A stretch of 64,000 bases of DNA from Streptomyces sp. SCSIO 75703 (GTDB lineage Bacteria; Actinomycetota; Actinomycetes; Streptomycetales; Streptomycetaceae). Shown piece by piece: positions 1 through 9,392 of the stretch. The stretch covers positions 4,650,001 to 4,714,000 of the forward strand of contig NZ_CP144555.1 of assembly GCF_036607905.1 (NCBI RefSeq), given 5' to 3'. Under the pieces are notes generated by a model. The model was not told the origin of the DNA. It did not search any database and saw only the letters and a list, made by a program, of their open reading frames with translations. The translations under genes were made by a program, and so were the position numbers. Position 1 is the stretch's first letter. Each line of letters starts with the position of its first letter.

Positions 1-171
1 CTGCTGTTGGCGATCATCCTGGTGGTGCTGCTACGCGGCGGCTCCCTCAAGGCGGGCCCGGCGATCGTCGCGATCCTCTTCGGCTTCTTCCTCGCCTCCA
101 CGGGCATGGCCGACGACATCCAGCGGTTCCTGAACTCGATAGCGGACACGATCAACTCCATCCGCTTCTAG
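1..171 (+). CDS. C-terminal part of a small hydrophobic membrane protein (partial)
   Basis: The frame is open from the first base and ends at TAG 169-171, giving the last 56 residues of a protein whose start lies outside the window. Two hydrophobic stretches are visible (LLLAIILVVLLRGG and a second around AIVAILFGFFLASTG), followed by an amphipathic tail ending NSIADTINSIRF. This looks like a small two-helix membrane protein. I do not recognise the family and assign no function. A strong hairpin lies just downstream, consistent with this being the real 3' end of a transcript. Confidence 0.6.
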   Translation: MLLAIILVVLLRGGSLKAGPAIVAILFGFFLASTGMADDIQRFLNSIADTINSIRF

Positions 172-288
172 GCACCCGGGAACCGCGACCCGCCCCCGCC
201 CGCCCGACGGCGCCCCCACGCCCGCCGGGCCCCACCCCCGCGACGGCCCCGTCGCGGCCCGCCCCCCACGTCCACGGAGCGCGAACGA

Positions 289-324
289 CTCCGGCCCGGC
301 CCCCACAGGGGGACCGGGCCGGAG
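289..324. terminator. Bidirectional hairpin between the small membrane protein and tRNA-Gly
   Basis: CTCCGGCCCGG and CCGGGCCGGAG form an 11-bp stem, extended inwards by C and G runs around a short ACA loop. It sits between the plus-strand gene ending at 171 and the minus-strand tRNA-Gly, so it can serve both convergent transcripts. There is no U-tract, as is usual for Streptomyces terminators. Confidence 0.7.
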
Positions 325-331
325 CCACGAC

Positions 332-405
332 TGGAGCGGGCGACGGGAATCGAACCCGCGTAGCTAGTTTGGAAGACTAGTGCTCTGCCATTGAGCTACG
401 CCCGC
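332..405 (-). tRNA. tRNA-Gly (anticodon TCC)
   Basis: On the minus strand the sequence begins GCGGGCG and ends CGCCCGC-T-CCA, a paired acceptor stem with encoded CCA (74 nt in all). The D arm contains TAGCTCAATGGCAGAGC, the anticodon arm is CTAGT-CTTCCAA-ACTAG with TCC in the centre, and the T loop is GGTTCGATTCC. It would decode GGA and GGG glycine codons. Confidence 0.97.
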
Positions 406-563
406 ACATCGCGCGCCACCGTCACCGCGGCGGCACTGGAGGCATCGTAGCGGGTCGGCACCGGTGCGCGCACACCCCGTTCCCACCCGTGCCGCACCGT
501 CACGGGCGGGAGAACCCGGAGGCCGCGGCGCGCGGCGGCATGTACCCTACGTGTCGCACCAGA

Positions 564-640
564 CGGGGTGTGGCGCAGCTTGGTAGCGCGTCCGCTTTGG
601 GAGCGGAAGGCCGTGGGTTCAAATCCCGCCACCCCGACCA
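564..640 (+). tRNA. tRNA-Pro (anticodon TGG)
   Basis: The 77-nt gene begins CGGGGTG and ends CACCCCG-A-CCA, with encoded CCA. The anticodon arm is TCCGC-TTTGGGA-GCGGA, giving TGG; the T arm contains GGGTTCAAATCCC. The C at position 1 is typical of bacterial proline tRNAs. It lies about 160 bp from the divergently placed tRNA-Gly. Confidence 0.97.
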
Positions 641-695
641 TCCGCCGGCCGTTCCCGGCCGCGGCCCCGCCGGGGGTCCGTCCACACGGTCGCCT

Positions 696-725
696 TTGGG
701 GACGTGCAGGCGCTGCCGTTACTAT
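696..725 (+). promoter_or_regulatory. Candidate promoter of tig
   Basis: TTGGGG (696-701) and TACTAT (720-725), separated by 18 nt, resemble a housekeeping sigma-factor promoter. They lie about 105 nt before the trigger-factor start, after tRNA-Pro, so they would give tig its own transcript with a leader of about 100 nt. This is inference from motif match only. Confidence 0.45.
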
Positions 726-833
726 GCAAGCTGCACGCCCGTGTGTCTCAGCGTCTGCAGTCTCCGGGCGGCGTAGCAGCCGGAGCCCCAGGTCCCGGCG
801 ATCCCGAGAAGTCAGCCACAAGGAGACCGAACC

Positions 834-2249
834 GTGAAGAGCGCCGTGGAGACCCTGAACCCGACCCGGGTTCGGCTCACTGTCGAGGTGCCCTTCGAGG
901 AGCTCAAGGACAGCCTCGACGCGGCGTACAAGAAGATCAACCAGCAGGTCACGGTGAAGGGCTTCCGCAAGGGCAAGATCCCTGCCCGCGTCATCGACCA
1001 GCGCTTCGGCCGCGGTGCGGTGCTGGAGGAGGCCGTCAACGACGCGCTTCCCAAGTTCTACACCGACGCCGTCAACGAGGCCGAGCTGAACCCGCTGGGC
1101 CAGCCCGAGGTCGACATCACCGAGCTGAAGGACGGCGAGACGCTGAACTTCACCGCCGAGGTCGACATCCGCCCGGCCCTCGAGATCCCGGACTACTCCG
1201 GCATCGAGGTCGAGGTCGACGCCGTCGAGGTCACCGACGAGGACCTCGACAAGTCGGTGGAGCAGCTCCGCGAGCGCTTCGCCACCACCTCGCCGGTCGA
1301 GCGCGCGGCCGAGGACGGCGACGTCGTCACCCTCGACCTGCGCGCCGAGGTCGACGGCGAGGTGCTGGAGGACGGCGTCGCCGACGGCGTCTCCTACACC
1401 ATCGGCTCCGGCGAGCTGCTCGACGGCATCGACGACGCCGTCAAGGGCCTGGAGGCCGGCGGCGAGGCCACCTTCGCCTCCGAGCTGAAGGGCGGCTCGG
1501 CGGCCGGCAAGGAGGCCCAGGTCACCGTCAAGGTCACCCAGGTCGCCAAGCGCGAGCTGCCCGAGCTGGACGACGACTTCGCCCAGCTCGCCTCCGAGTT
1601 CGACACGCTGGAGGAGCTGAAGGCCGACAGCCGCAAGCGGCTGGCCGACATGAAGCAGTACGACCAGGCCACCCAGGCCCAGGAGCGCGTGCTCGACAAG
1701 CTCCTGGAGCTCGTCGAGGTGCCCGTCCCCGAGAAGCTCCTCGAGGACGAGATCAACACCCGCAAGCACAACCTGGAGCACCACCAGCTCGGCCAGATGG
1801 GCCTCACCCTCGACAAGTACCTGGAGCTCCAGGGCAAGACCGCCGAGGAGTTCGAGACCGAGACCCGCGAGGCCGCCGTCAAGGGCATCAAGACCCAGTT
1901 CGTCCTCGACGAGCTGGTCAAGCAGGAGAAGCTCAACGTCAACCAGGAGGAGCTGACCGAGCACCTCATGCGGCGCGCGGCCTCCTCCGGCATGTCCCCC
2001 GACCAGTTCGCCCAGGCCGTCGTCGAGCAGGGCCAGGTCCCGCTGCTCGTCGGCGAGGTCGCCCGCGGCAAGGCCCTGGCCGCCGTGGTCGAGAAGGCCA
2101 CCGTGAAGGACACCAACGGCGAGGTCGTCGACCTGGACGACGAGGACGACGAGACCGCCGAGGCCGCCGGGGCCGAGACGGCCGACGCCGCCGCCGAGGC
2201 CCCCGCCGAGGGTGCCGAGGACAAGGCCGGGGAGAAGACCGAGGGCTGA
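834..2249 (+). CDS. tig: Trigger factor, ribosome-associated chaperone and peptidyl-prolyl isomerase
   Basis: The 471-residue protein starts at GTG 834, with AAGGAGA about 8 nt upstream. The N-terminal ribosome-binding domain carries the signature [17 protein letters not shown] (about residues 43-59), the loop that docks on ribosomal protein L23. The FKBP-like PPIase domain follows (about 160-245), then the helical substrate-binding C-terminus. The tail after about residue 430 is an acidic Ala/Glu/Asp extension ([20 protein letters not shown]) common in actinobacterial homologues. It meets nascent chains at the ribosome exit tunnel. Its place upstream of clpP1-clpP2-clpX is the conserved arrangement; a terminator and a new promoter separate it from clpP1. 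Confidence 0.97.
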   Translation: MKSAVETLNPTRVRLTVEVPFEELKDSLDAAYKKINQQVTVKGFRKGKIPARVIDQRFGRGAVLEEAVNDALPKFYTDAVNEAELNPLGQPEVDITELKDGETLNFTAEVDIRPALEIPDYSGIEVEVDAVEVTDEDLDKSVEQLRERFATTSPVERAAEDGDVVTLDLRAEVDGEVLEDGVADGVSYTIGSGELLDGIDDAVKGLEAGGEATFASELKGGSAAGKEAQVTVKVTQVAKRELPELDDDFAQLASEFDTLEELKADSRKRLADMKQYDQATQAQERVLDKLLELVEVPVPEKLLEDEINTRKHNLEHHQLGQMGLTLDKYLELQGKTAEEFETETREAAVKGIKTQFVLDELVKQEKLNVNQEELTEHLMRRAASSGMSPDQFAQAVVEQGQVPLLVGEVARGKALAAVVEKATVKDTNGEVVDLDDEDDETAEAAGAETADAAAEAPAEGAEDKAGEKTEG

Positions 2250-2275
2250 TCCTCGCGCCGCCCCCACGGACGCAC

Positions 2276-2308
2276 GACGGGCCCCGGACGACCACGCCGG
2301 GGCCCGTC
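2276..2308 (+). terminator. Terminator after tig
   Basis: GACGGGCCCCGG (2276-2287) and CCGGGGCCCGTC (2297-2308) form a perfect 12-bp stem with a 9-nt loop. It begins 27 nt past the tig stop codon. Confidence 0.85.
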
Positions 2309-2374
2309 TGTCGTACGGCCGTACGGGCGAAACCCCGCAGGGCACGGCCGTGTCCCGCCGCCCGCCCCGGCTGC

Positions 2375-2391
2375 ATGCGCTCACAGCGAAC
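2375..2391. promoter_or_regulatory. Putative ClgR operator upstream of clpP1
   Basis: Read on the minus strand the site is GTTCGCTGTGAGCGCAT, matching the GTTCGC-N5-GCG pattern of ClgR boxes known from Streptomyces and other actinobacteria. A -10-like TAGGGT lies at 2430-2435, which would put the box about 55-60 nt upstream of the start point, a position suited to activation. ClgR is known to activate the clpP1P2 operon; that it acts here is inferred from the motif and context. Confidence 0.7.
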
Positions 2392-2547
2392 ACCGCGGGA
2401 ACCGGGATGGCACCGCAGGGTCACCGCGTTAGGGTCCATGAATACGAGGGCAGGGGAGTCCCCGGAAACGGCCGGACGGACGGCCCCGAGCCCCGGCAGA
2501 ACACGTGAGACGGCCCGGCGCCGTCGTTAAGACGAGCAGGTGGATAC

Positions 2548-3165
2548 GTGACGAATCTGATGCCCTCCGCCGCCGGCGAGCCCTCCATCGGTGGTGGTCT
2601 CGGCGACCAGGTCTACAACCGGCTGCTCAACGAGCGGATCATCTTCCTCGGGCAGCCCGTGGACGACGACATCGCCAACAAGATCACCGCGCAGCTGCTG
2701 CTCCTTGCCTCCGACCCGGACAAGGACATCTTCCTCTACATCAACAGCCCCGGCGGCTCCATCACGGCCGGCATGGCGATCTACGACACCATGCAGTACA
2801 TCAAGAACGACGTGGTGACCATCGCCATGGGCCTCGCGGCCTCCATGGGGCAGTTCCTGCTCAGCGCGGGCACCCCCGGCAAGCGCTTCGCCCTGCCGAA
2901 CGCCGAGATCCTGATCCACCAGCCCTCCGCCGGCCTGGCCGGTTCGGCCTCGGACATCAAGATCCACGCCGAGCGCCTGCTGCACACCAAGAAGCGCATG
3001 GCGGAGCTGACCTCGCAGCACACCGGCCAGACGGTCGAGCAGATCACCCGCGACTCCGACCGCGACCGCTGGTTCGACGCCTTCGAGGCCAAGGAGTACG
3101 GCCTCATCGACGACGTCATCGCCACGGCCGCCGGCATGCCGGGCGGCGGCGGCACCGGGGCCTGA
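2548..3165 (+). CDS. clpP1: ATP-dependent Clp protease proteolytic subunit 1
   Basis: The 205-residue serine protease subunit starts at GTG 2548; an in-frame ATG at 2560 is an alternative. The catalytic triad is visible: Ser99 in [11 protein letters not shown], His124 in ILIHQPS, and Asp173 in SDRDRWF. The motif [20 protein letters not shown] is typical of ClpP. It forms tetradecameric chambers that degrade substrates unfolded by ClpX or ClpC, and in actinobacteria it normally assembles with ClpP2. The C-terminus is a glycine-rich tail. The gap to clpP2 is 130 bp and GC-rich, with no clear terminator, so the two are probably cotranscribed under the ClgR-type box. Confidence 0.97.
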   Translation: MTNLMPSAAGEPSIGGGLGDQVYNRLLNERIIFLGQPVDDDIANKITAQLLLLASDPDKDIFLYINSPGGSITAGMAIYDTMQYIKNDVVTIAMGLAASMGQFLLSAGTPGKRFALPNAEILIHQPSAGLAGSASDIKIHAERLLHTKKRMAELTSQHTGQTVEQITRDSDRDRWFDAFEAKEYGLIDDVIATAAGMPGGGGTGA

Positions 3166-3295
3166 CCCGCGCCCCCGCGGGCAGCCGGGGCATCACCCGG
3201 GCCCCCGCGGCAGCCGAGCCGGACCCCGCACGGGCACCCGGCACGCCCCGCAGCCAGACCCGAGCCGACCGCCTCAGCCCTTTCCAGGAGACACC

Positions 3296-3976
3296 GTGAA
3301 CGACTTCCCCGGCAGCGGCCTGTACGACCGCGCGCGTGCCGAGTACACCGGCCCCTCGGCCGAGTCCCGCTACATCATCCCGCGCTTCGTCGAGCGCACC
3401 TCGCAGGGCGTGCGCGAGTACGACCCGTACGCGAAGCTGTTCGAGGAGCGCGTGATCTTCCTCGGCGTGCAGATCGACGACGCCTCCGCCAACGACGTCA
3501 TGGCCCAGCTCCTGTGCCTGGAGTCGATGGACCCCGACCGGGACATCTCGGTCTACATCAACAGCCCCGGCGGCTCCTTCACCGCGCTCACGGCCATCTA
3601 CGACACGATGCAGTACGTGAAGCCCGACATCCAGACCGTCTGCATGGGCCAGGCGGCCTCCGCCGCCGCCGTCCTGCTGGCCGCCGGCACGCCCGGCAAG
3701 CGGATGGCGCTGCCGAACGCCCGCATCCTGATCCACCAGCCCTACAGCGAGACCGGCCGCGGCCAGGTCTCCGACCTGGAGATCGCCGCCAACGAGATCC
3801 TGCGCATGCGCGCGCAGCTCGAGGAGATGCTGGCCAAGCACTCGACCACCCCGGTCGAGAAGATCCGCGAGGACATCGAGCGCGACAAGATCCTCACGGC
3901 CGAGGACGCGCTGAGCTACGGCCTGATCGACCAGATCATCACCACCCGGAAGATGGACAACTCCTCCCTCCGCTAG
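3296..3976 (+). CDS. clpP2: ATP-dependent Clp protease proteolytic subunit 2
   Basis: The 226-residue protein starts at GTG 3296, with CCAGGAGAC upstream. It has a longer N-terminal region than ClpP1. The catalytic residues are Ser122 in [11 protein letters not shown], His147 in ILIHQPY and Asp197 in IERDKIL. The hydrophobic active-site surroundings differ from ClpP1, in keeping with hetero-oligomeric ClpP1P2 complexes in which the two rings are specialised. It directly follows clpP1 and precedes clpX, its usual unfoldase partner. The C-terminus (RKMDNSSLR) is short, as in other actinobacterial ClpP2 proteins. Confidence 0.96.
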   Translation: MNDFPGSGLYDRARAEYTGPSAESRYIIPRFVERTSQGVREYDPYAKLFEERVIFLGVQIDDASANDVMAQLLCLESMDPDRDISVYINSPGGSFTALTAIYDTMQYVKPDIQTVCMGQAASAAAVLLAAGTPGKRMALPNARILIHQPYSETGRGQVSDLEIAANEILRMRAQLEEMLAKHSTTPVEKIREDIERDKILTAEDALSYGLIDQIITTRKMDNSSLR

Positions 3977-3999
3977 GCGGGAGGCTGTATCGTCTGCCG

Positions 4000-4072
4000 C
4001 CCCTTGGCATGGTTTGGCTGGGTCCACGTCAAAGCGATCCATGCCAAGGGGGGCCCGGCCGGGGGGCCGGGC
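4000..4072 (+). promoter_or_regulatory. Two inverted repeats between clpP2 and clpX
   Basis: The first is a perfect 13-bp inverted repeat, CCCCTTGGCATGG (4000-4012) and CCATGCCAAGGGG (4039-4051), with a 26-nt spacer. A tight hairpin follows, GCCCGGCC-GGGG-GGCCGGGC (4053-4072). Together they occupy much of the 180-bp gap. The second looks like a terminator stem. The first has a spacing that suits a protein-binding operator or a larger RNA hairpin. Which is correct cannot be decided from sequence alone. Confidence 0.5.
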
Positions 4073-4156
4073 AAGGTACCGTCGGACATAAGGCAGCACC
4101 AGGAGTCCGCTGGACGTCGACGTCCAGGCGTCTCCCAGGCGAAGGGGAAGCACACC

Positions 4157-5443
4157 GTGGCACGCATCGGTGACGGCGGCGATCTGCTCAAGTGCTCGTT
4201 CTGCGGCAAGAGCCAGAAGCAGGTCAAGAAGCTCATCGCAGGGCCCGGTGTGTACATCTGCGACGAGTGCATCGACCTCTGCAACGAGATCATCGAGGAA
4301 GAGCTGGCCGAGACCAGCGAGGTGCGCTGGGAGGAACTGCCCAAGCCCCGCGAGATCTACGAGTTCCTGGAGGGCTACGTGGTCGGCCAGGAGGCCGCCA
4401 AGAAGGCCCTGTCCGTCGCGGTGTACAACCACTACAAGCGGGTCCAGGCCGGGGAGAACGGCGGTGCCCAGGGCCGCGAGGACGCCATCGAACTGGCGAA
4501 GTCCAACATCCTGCTCCTCGGGCCCACCGGCTCCGGCAAGACCCTGCTGGCCCAGACCCTCGCCCGCATGCTGAACGTGCCCTTCGCGATCGCCGACGCC
4601 ACGGCGCTCACCGAGGCGGGGTACGTGGGCGAGGACGTCGAGAACATCCTGCTGAAGCTGATCCAGGCCGCCGACTACGACGTCAAGAAGGCCGAGACCG
4701 GCATCATCTACATCGACGAGATCGACAAGGTCGCGCGGAAGAGTGAAAACCCCTCCATCACCCGCGACGTCAGCGGCGAGGGCGTCCAACAGGCCCTGCT
4801 GAAGATCCTGGAGGGCACCACGGCCTCGGTGCCCCCGCAGGGCGGACGCAAGCACCCGCACCAGGAGTTCATCCAGATCGACACGACGAACGTCCTGTTC
4901 ATCGTGGGCGGCGCCTTCGCCGGACTGGAGAAGATCATCGAGGGGCGGGCGGGCGCCAAGGGCATCGGCTTCGGCGCCACGATCCGCTCCAAGCGCGAGC
5001 TGGAGTCCAAGGACCAGTTCGAGGAGGTCATGCCGGAGGACCTGGTCAAGTTCGGCATGATCCCCGAGTTCATCGGCCGCCTGCCCGTCCTCACCTCGGT
5101 CCACAACCTGGACCGCGAGGCCCTGCTGAAGATCCTCGTCGAGCCGCGCAACGCCCTGGTCAAGCAGTACCAGCGCCTGTTCGAACTCGACGGCGTGGAA
5201 CTGGACTTCGAACGCGAGGCCCTCGAAGCCATCGCCGACCAGGCGATCCTGCGCCAGACCGGCGCCCGCGGACTGCGCGCCATCATGGAGGAGGTCCTCC
5301 AGGGCGTCATGTACGAAGTGCCCTCCCGCAAGGACGTCGCCCGCGTCGTCATCACCGCCGACGTGGTCCTCTCCAACGTCAACCCCACCCTGATCCCCCG
5401 CGATTCGCGGGGGAGGGGACCGGGCGAGCAGAAGACGGCCTGA
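4157..5443 (+). CDS. clpX: ATP-dependent Clp protease ATP-binding subunit ClpX
   Basis: This 428-residue AAA+ unfoldase starts at GTG 4157, after GGCGAAGGGGAAG. An open frame extends further upstream but lacks a ribosome site and covers the hairpin region. The N-terminal zinc-binding domain has Cys13, Cys16, Cys35 and Cys38 (CSFC and CDEC). The Walker A motif GPTGSGKT is at about residues 122-129 and Walker B IIYIDEID at about 182-189; pore-loop and sensor motifs follow. The ring recognises tagged substrates and threads them into ClpP1P2. The length is typical of the family, and the adjacent clpP genes support the call. Confidence 0.97.
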   Translation: MARIGDGGDLLKCSFCGKSQKQVKKLIAGPGVYICDECIDLCNEIIEEELAETSEVRWEELPKPREIYEFLEGYVVGQEAAKKALSVAVYNHYKRVQAGENGGAQGREDAIELAKSNILLLGPTGSGKTLLAQTLARMLNVPFAIADATALTEAGYVGEDVENILLKLIQAADYDVKKAETGIIYIDEIDKVARKSENPSITRDVSGEGVQQALLKILEGTTASVPPQGGRKHPHQEFIQIDTTNVLFIVGGAFAGLEKIIEGRAGAKGIGFGATIRSKRELESKDQFEEVMPEDLVKFGMIPEFIGRLPVLTSVHNLDREALLKILVEPRNALVKQYQRLFELDGVELDFEREALEAIADQAILRQTGARGLRAIMEEVLQGVMYEVPSRKDVARVVITADVVLSNVNPTLIPRDSRGRGPGEQKTA

Positions 5444-5462
5444 CGGACACCCGTCCCGGCCC

Positions 5463-5512
5463 GCGTACGGCGAAGGGCCCCGGTCACCCGACCGGGGCCC
5501 TTCGCCGTACGC
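5463..5512. terminator. Strong bidirectional terminator between clpX and a convergent gene
   Basis: A perfect 22-bp stem begins GCGTACGGCGAAGGGCCCC (5463-5484 pairs with 5491-5512) around a 6-nt loop. It begins 20 nt after the clpX stop and ends 10 nt from the stop of the minus-strand gene, so it serves both. Confidence 0.92.
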
Positions 5513-5521
5513 GCGAGGCGC

Positions 5522-6514
5522 TCAGTTCCCGACGCGGATCTCCTCGCGGAGCTTGGCGGTGATGTCCACCGCGGTGTCCTTGCCGACGCCGGTGCCGGTG
5601 TTGTCGCCCGGCGAGACCATGGCGACCGTGCTGTAGTCGGCCCAGGCGCAGAACCAGTCGGTCGAATCCTTCTTGGTCAGCCCGTTGACGGACTTCGTCG
5701 ACTGGCACTTGGCGACCGCGCCGTCGATGTCGACCTTCTCGGGATCGCCCACCAGCTCCAGGTTCTCCATGCCGCCCGAGCCGCCGGAGCCCTTGTCCTT
5801 CAGCTCCTTCTGGATGGAGGCGAAGAAGGTGTCCAGGGTGGCCTGCGGGTCGGAGATCTTCCCGTAGCCGCCCATCATGGTGATGCCCTTGGCCTTCAGC
5901 AGCTCTTCCTGGTCGGGCAGGGTCGAGGGGTCCTGGGGGTCGAAGCCGCTCAGGTCGGCCGTCGACCACTGGCCCACGATGGTGGTGCCGTCCTCGACGC
6001 CGCTCTTCTTCATGTCCTTGGCGGTGTCCGCGTCGCCGCTCTCGGTCTGCGAGGCCAGCGTGTACTCGCCGAGCACCTTCTTCGGGGTGGTCAGCTTGTG
6101 CGCGCCGTCGTCCTCCAGCCCGCCGCCACCGCCGCCGCCGAACACGAAGTAGGCGCCCACGCCGACCGCCGCGACCACGGCCACCGCGCCGATGATCAGG
6201 CCCGTCTTCTTCTTGCCGTCGCCGGCCGGGGGCTGCGGCGCGCCGTAGGGCTGCTGACCGTACGGCGGCTGCTGGCCGTACGGGGGCTGCTGGCCGTACG
6301 GCGGCGGCTGCTGACCGTACGGCTGCTGCGGCGGGGCCCCGCCCTGCTGCGGCTGCTGCGGATAGCCGTAGCCCGGCTGCGGGGGCGGCGTCTGCTGGGG
6401 GTAGCCGTAGCCCGGCTGCGGGGCCTGCGGCGGCTGACCGTACGGCCCCGGCTGGCCGTAGGGTCCGGGCTGCTGGGGCGGACCGCCGTACGGCCCCGGC
6501 TGATTGTGACTCAT
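5522..6514 (-). CDS. Membrane-anchored exported protein with Pro/Gln/Tyr-rich N-terminus, unknown function
   Basis: The protein has 330 residues from ATG 6514, preceded by CTGGAGGGGAACCCAGAG; the frame continues upstream without a ribosome site. Residues 1-98 are a low-complexity region of repeated [13 protein letters not shown] and PGYGYPQQ units, presumably cytoplasmic. KKK then precedes one transmembrane helix (about 104-125, [20 protein letters not shown]) and a glycine run. The outer part (about 130-330) has two spaced cysteines (KCQSTKS and WFCAWAD) that could form a disulfide. This layout is common among actinobacterial cell-envelope proteins. It converges with clpX and is divergent from valS. 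No enzyme motif is visible. Confidence 0.85.
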   Translation of the reverse strand: MSHNQPGPYGGPPQQPGPYGQPGPYGQPPQAPQPGYGYPQQTPPPQPGYGYPQQPQQGGAPPQQPYGQQPPPYGQQPPYGQQPPYGQQPYGAPQPPAGDGKKKTGLIIGAVAVVAAVGVGAYFVFGGGGGGGLEDDGAHKLTTPKKVLGEYTLASQTESGDADTAKDMKKSGVEDGTTIVGQWSTADLSGFDPQDPSTLPDQEELLKAKGITMMGGYGKISDPQATLDTFFASIQKELKDKGSGGSGGMENLELVGDPEKVDIDGAVAKCQSTKSVNGLTKKDSTDWFCAWADYSTVAMVSPGDNTGTGVGKDTAVDITAKLREEIRVGN

Positions 6515-6638
6515 CTCTGGGTTCCCCTCCAGACGCTTACGTGGTGTTGACATCCTCACCCGGCGACACGCCGGCCAGGCCACCGGGGGGCCCACCGTTA
6601 CAAAGGAAACGCGTTTCGGTACTGGGCCGTGACGCCCG

Positions 6639-6644
6639 TAAACT
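6639..6644 (+). promoter_or_regulatory. -10 box of a probably leaderless valS transcript
   Basis: TAAACT ends 7 nt before GTG 6652, and no Shine-Dalgarno sequence precedes the start. In Streptomyces this spacing usually means transcription begins at or next to the start codon. A weak -35 candidate, TTCGGT, lies 18 nt upstream. Confidence 0.55.
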
Positions 6645-6651
6645 GGGCCCC

Positions 6652-9276
6652 GTGACCGAGAACACTCAGCATCCGCAGCCAGCCCCCACGACCGAACTGC
6701 CGACCCAGTACACGCCGGCCGAGGTAGAGGGGAAGCTGTACGAGCGCTGGGTAGAGCGGGGTTACTTCACCGCCGACCCGCACAGCGAGAAGCCCCCGTA
6801 CACCATCGTCATCCCCCCGCCGAACGTCACCGGCTCCCTCCACCTGGGCCACGCCTTCCAGCACACGCTGATGGACGCCCTGACCCGCCGCAAGCGCATG
6901 CAGGGCCACGAGGCCCTGTGGCTGCCCGGCATGGACCACGCCGGCATCGCCACCCAGAACCGCGTCGAGCAGCAGCTCGCCGAGGAGGGCAAGTCCCGCC
7001 ACGACCTGGGCCGCGAGGAGTTCACCCGCCGCGTGTGGCGGTGGAAGGAGGACTACGGCGGGCGCATCCTCGGCCAGATGCGGCGCCTGGGCGACGGCGT
7101 CGACTGGTCCCGCGAGCGCTTCACCATGGACGAGGGGCTCTCCCGGGCCGTCCTCACCATCTTCAAGCGGCTCTACGAGGACGAGCTGATCTACCGCGCC
7201 GAACGCATCATCAACTGGTGCCCGCGCTGCCTGACCGCCCTCTCCGACATCGAGGTCGAGTACCAGGAGGACGACGGCGAACTCGTCTCCATCGAGTACG
7301 GCGAGGGCGACGAGAAGGTCGTCGTCGCCACCACCCGCGCCGAGACGATGCTCGGCGACACCGCCGTCGCCGTCCACCCGGACGACGAGCGCTACCGGCA
7401 CCTGGTCGGCAAGCGCATCAAGCTGCCGCTGACCGACCGCACCATCCCGGTCGTCGCCGACGAGCACGTCGACCCCGAGTTCGGCACCGGCGCCGTCAAG
7501 GTGACGCCCGCCCACGACCCGAACGACTTCGCCATCGGCCGCCGCCACAGCCTGGAGTCCATCACCGTCATGGACGAGCGCGGCGTCATCACCACGCACG
7601 GCCCCTTCGAGGGACTGGACCGCTTCGAGGCCCGCTCCGCGATCGTCGCCGCGCTGCGCTCGCAGGGCCGGATCACCGCCGAGAAGCGCCCCTACCTCCA
7701 CAGCGTCGGCCACTGCTCGCGCTGCAAGACCACCGTCGAGCCGCGCCTGTCCCTGCAGTGGTGGGTCAAGGTCGGCCCGCTCGCCAAGGCGGCCGGCGAC
7801 GCCGTCCGCGACGGCCGGGTGACGATCCACCCCGAGGACATGGCGAAGCGCTACTTCGACTGGGTCGACCACATGAACGACTGGTGCATCTCGCGCCAGC
7901 TCTGGTGGGGCCACCGCATCCCGATCTGGTACGGCCCCGACGGCGAGGTCGTCTGCGTCGGCCCCGACGAGGAACCGCCCACCGGCGAGGGCTGGCACCA
8001 GGACACCGACGTCCTCGACACCTGGTTCTCCTCGGGCCTGTGGCCCTTCTCCACCCTGGGCTGGCCCGAGCGCACCCCGGAACTGGAGAAGTTCTACCCG
8101 ACCGACGTCCTGGTCACCGGCCACGACATCATCTTCTTCTGGGTCGCCCGGATGATGATGTTCGGCCTCTACGCCATGGACGGGGAGGTCCCCTTCAAGA
8201 CCGTCGCCCTGACCGGCCTGGTCCGCGACGAGCGCGGCAAGAAGATGTCGAAGTCCTTCGGCAACGTCGTCGACCCGCTCGACTGGATGGACGCCTACGG
8301 CTCCGACGCCGTCCGCTTCACCCTGGCGCGCGGCGCCAACCCGGGCACCGACGTCCCGATCGGCGAGGAGTGGGTCCAGGCGTCCCGCAACTTCGCCAAC
8401 AAGATCTGGAACGCCACCCGGTTCGCCCTGATGAACGGCGCCACCACCGAGGGCCCCCTCCCGGACCCCTCGCAGATGTCCGCCGCCGACCGCTGGATCC
8501 TCTCCCGCCTCGGCCGCACCGTCGCCGACGTGGACGCCCTCTACGAGGACTTCCAGTTCGCCAAGTTGTCGGACGCCCTCTACCACTTCGCGTGGGACGA
8601 GGTCTTCGACTGGTACGTCGAGCTGTCCAAGACCACCTTCCAGGAGGGCGGCGCCGCCGCCGAGGTCGGCAAGCGCGTCCTCGGCGAGGTCCTCGACGTC
8701 ACCCTGCGGCTGCTGCACCCCGTGGTCCCCTTCGTCACCGAGGTGCTGTGGACCACGCTGACCGGCGGCGAGTCCGTGGTCGTCGCCGACTGGCCGCGCG
8801 ACTCCGGCTTCCGCGACGCCGCCGCCGAGCGCGAGATCGAGACGCTCCAGGCCGTCATCACCGAGGTGCGCCGCTTCCGCCACGACCAGGGCCTCCAGCC
8901 CGGCCAGCGGGTGCCGGCCCGGCTCACCCTGGAGGGCTCGGCGCTCGCCCCGCACGAGGCGGCCATCCGCCAACTGCTGCGCCTCCAGCCGGAGGGCGAG
9001 GCATTCACCGCGACGGCGACGCTGCCGGTGGCCGGGGTCGAGGTCGCCCTCGACCTCTCCGGCGCCATCGACGTGGCCGCCGAACGCAAGCGGCTCGCCA
9101 AGGACCTGGCCGCCGCCGAGAAGGAGAAGGCCCAGGCCACCGCCAAGCTCGGCAACGAGGCGTTCCTCGCCAAGGCACCCGACCACGTCGTGGACAAGAT
9201 CCGCGGCCGGCTCGCCAAGGCCGAGGACGACATCGCGCGCCTCGCCGCCCAGCTGGAGCGCCTGCCGCAGGCCTGA
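6652..9276 (+). CDS. valS: Valyl-tRNA synthetase
   Basis: This 874-residue class I aminoacyl-tRNA synthetase charges tRNA-Val in the cytoplasm. The start is GTG 6652 ([10 protein letters not shown]). The HIGH signature appears as HLGH at residues 64-67 in [19 protein letters not shown], and KMSKS is intact at 531-535. The CP1 editing domain lies between them ([20 protein letters not shown]). The C-terminal coiled-coil arm typical of ValRS is visible at about 810-874 ([20 protein letters not shown]). The probable mRNA is leaderless, and no T-box or leader peptide was seen. folC follows after a terminator. Confidence 0.97.
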   Translation: MTENTQHPQPAPTTELPTQYTPAEVEGKLYERWVERGYFTADPHSEKPPYTIVIPPPNVTGSLHLGHAFQHTLMDALTRRKRMQGHEALWLPGMDHAGIATQNRVEQQLAEEGKSRHDLGREEFTRRVWRWKEDYGGRILGQMRRLGDGVDWSRERFTMDEGLSRAVLTIFKRLYEDELIYRAERIINWCPRCLTALSDIEVEYQEDDGELVSIEYGEGDEKVVVATTRAETMLGDTAVAVHPDDERYRHLVGKRIKLPLTDRTIPVVADEHVDPEFGTGAVKVTPAHDPNDFAIGRRHSLESITVMDERGVITTHGPFEGLDRFEARSAIVAALRSQGRITAEKRPYLHSVGHCSRCKTTVEPRLSLQWWVKVGPLAKAAGDAVRDGRVTIHPEDMAKRYFDWVDHMNDWCISRQLWWGHRIPIWYGPDGEVVCVGPDEEPPTGEGWHQDTDVLDTWFSSGLWPFSTLGWPERTPELEKFYPTDVLVTGHDIIFFWVARMMMFGLYAMDGEVPFKTVALTGLVRDERGKKMSKSFGNVVDPLDWMDAYGSDAVRFTLARGANPGTDVPIGEEWVQASRNFANKIWNATRFALMNGATTEGPLPDPSQMSAADRWILSRLGRTVADVDALYEDFQFAKLSDALYHFAWDEVFDWYVELSKTTFQEGGAAAEVGKRVLGEVLDVTLRLLHPVVPFVTEVLWTTLTGGESVVVADWPRDSGFRDAAAEREIETLQAVITEVRRFRHDQGLQPGQRVPARLTLEGSALAPHEAAIRQLLRLQPEGEAFTATATLPVAGVEVALDLSGAIDVAAERKRLAKDLAAAEKEKAQATAKLGNEAFLAKAPDHVVDKIRGRLAKAEDDIARLAAQLERLPQA

Positions 9277-9294
9277 CCCGCGCACCCACCCGAA

Positions 9295-9325
9295 GGCCCC
9301 CGCGACCCACCCGGCCGCGGGGGCC
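9295..9325 (+). terminator. Terminator after valS
   Basis: GGCCCCCGCG (9295-9304) and CGCGGGGGCC (9316-9325) form a perfect 10-bp stem with an 11-nt loop, 19 nt beyond the valS stop. Confidence 0.8.
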
Positions 9326-9379
9326 CTCGCGTGCCCGCCGCCCCGGGGGAGGCACGGCCGCCCGCCGCACCCGGGTACG

Positions 9380-9385
9380 TAGACT
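9380..9385 (+). promoter_or_regulatory. -10 box of a probably leaderless folC transcript
   Basis: TAGACT is separated from GTG 9393 by 7 nt, exactly the same spacing as at valS. No ribosome-binding site precedes the start. Confidence 0.55.
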
Positions 9386-9392
9386 GGTCCCC

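Noticed and set aside
396-2393. Long open frame antisense to trigger factor
   Set aside because: It is a product of extreme GC bias. The protein is low-complexity Leu/Gly/Asp-Val, and the sense-strand trigger factor is unmistakable.
4004-4156. Upstream extension of clpX
   Set aside because: It would cover the inverted repeats and lacks a ribosome site; the zinc-domain sequence begins normally at GTG 4157.
6515-6651. T-box or leader peptide upstream of valS
   Set aside because: No T-box consensus, Val-rich short frame or terminator was seen, and the promoter appears to give a leaderless mRNA.
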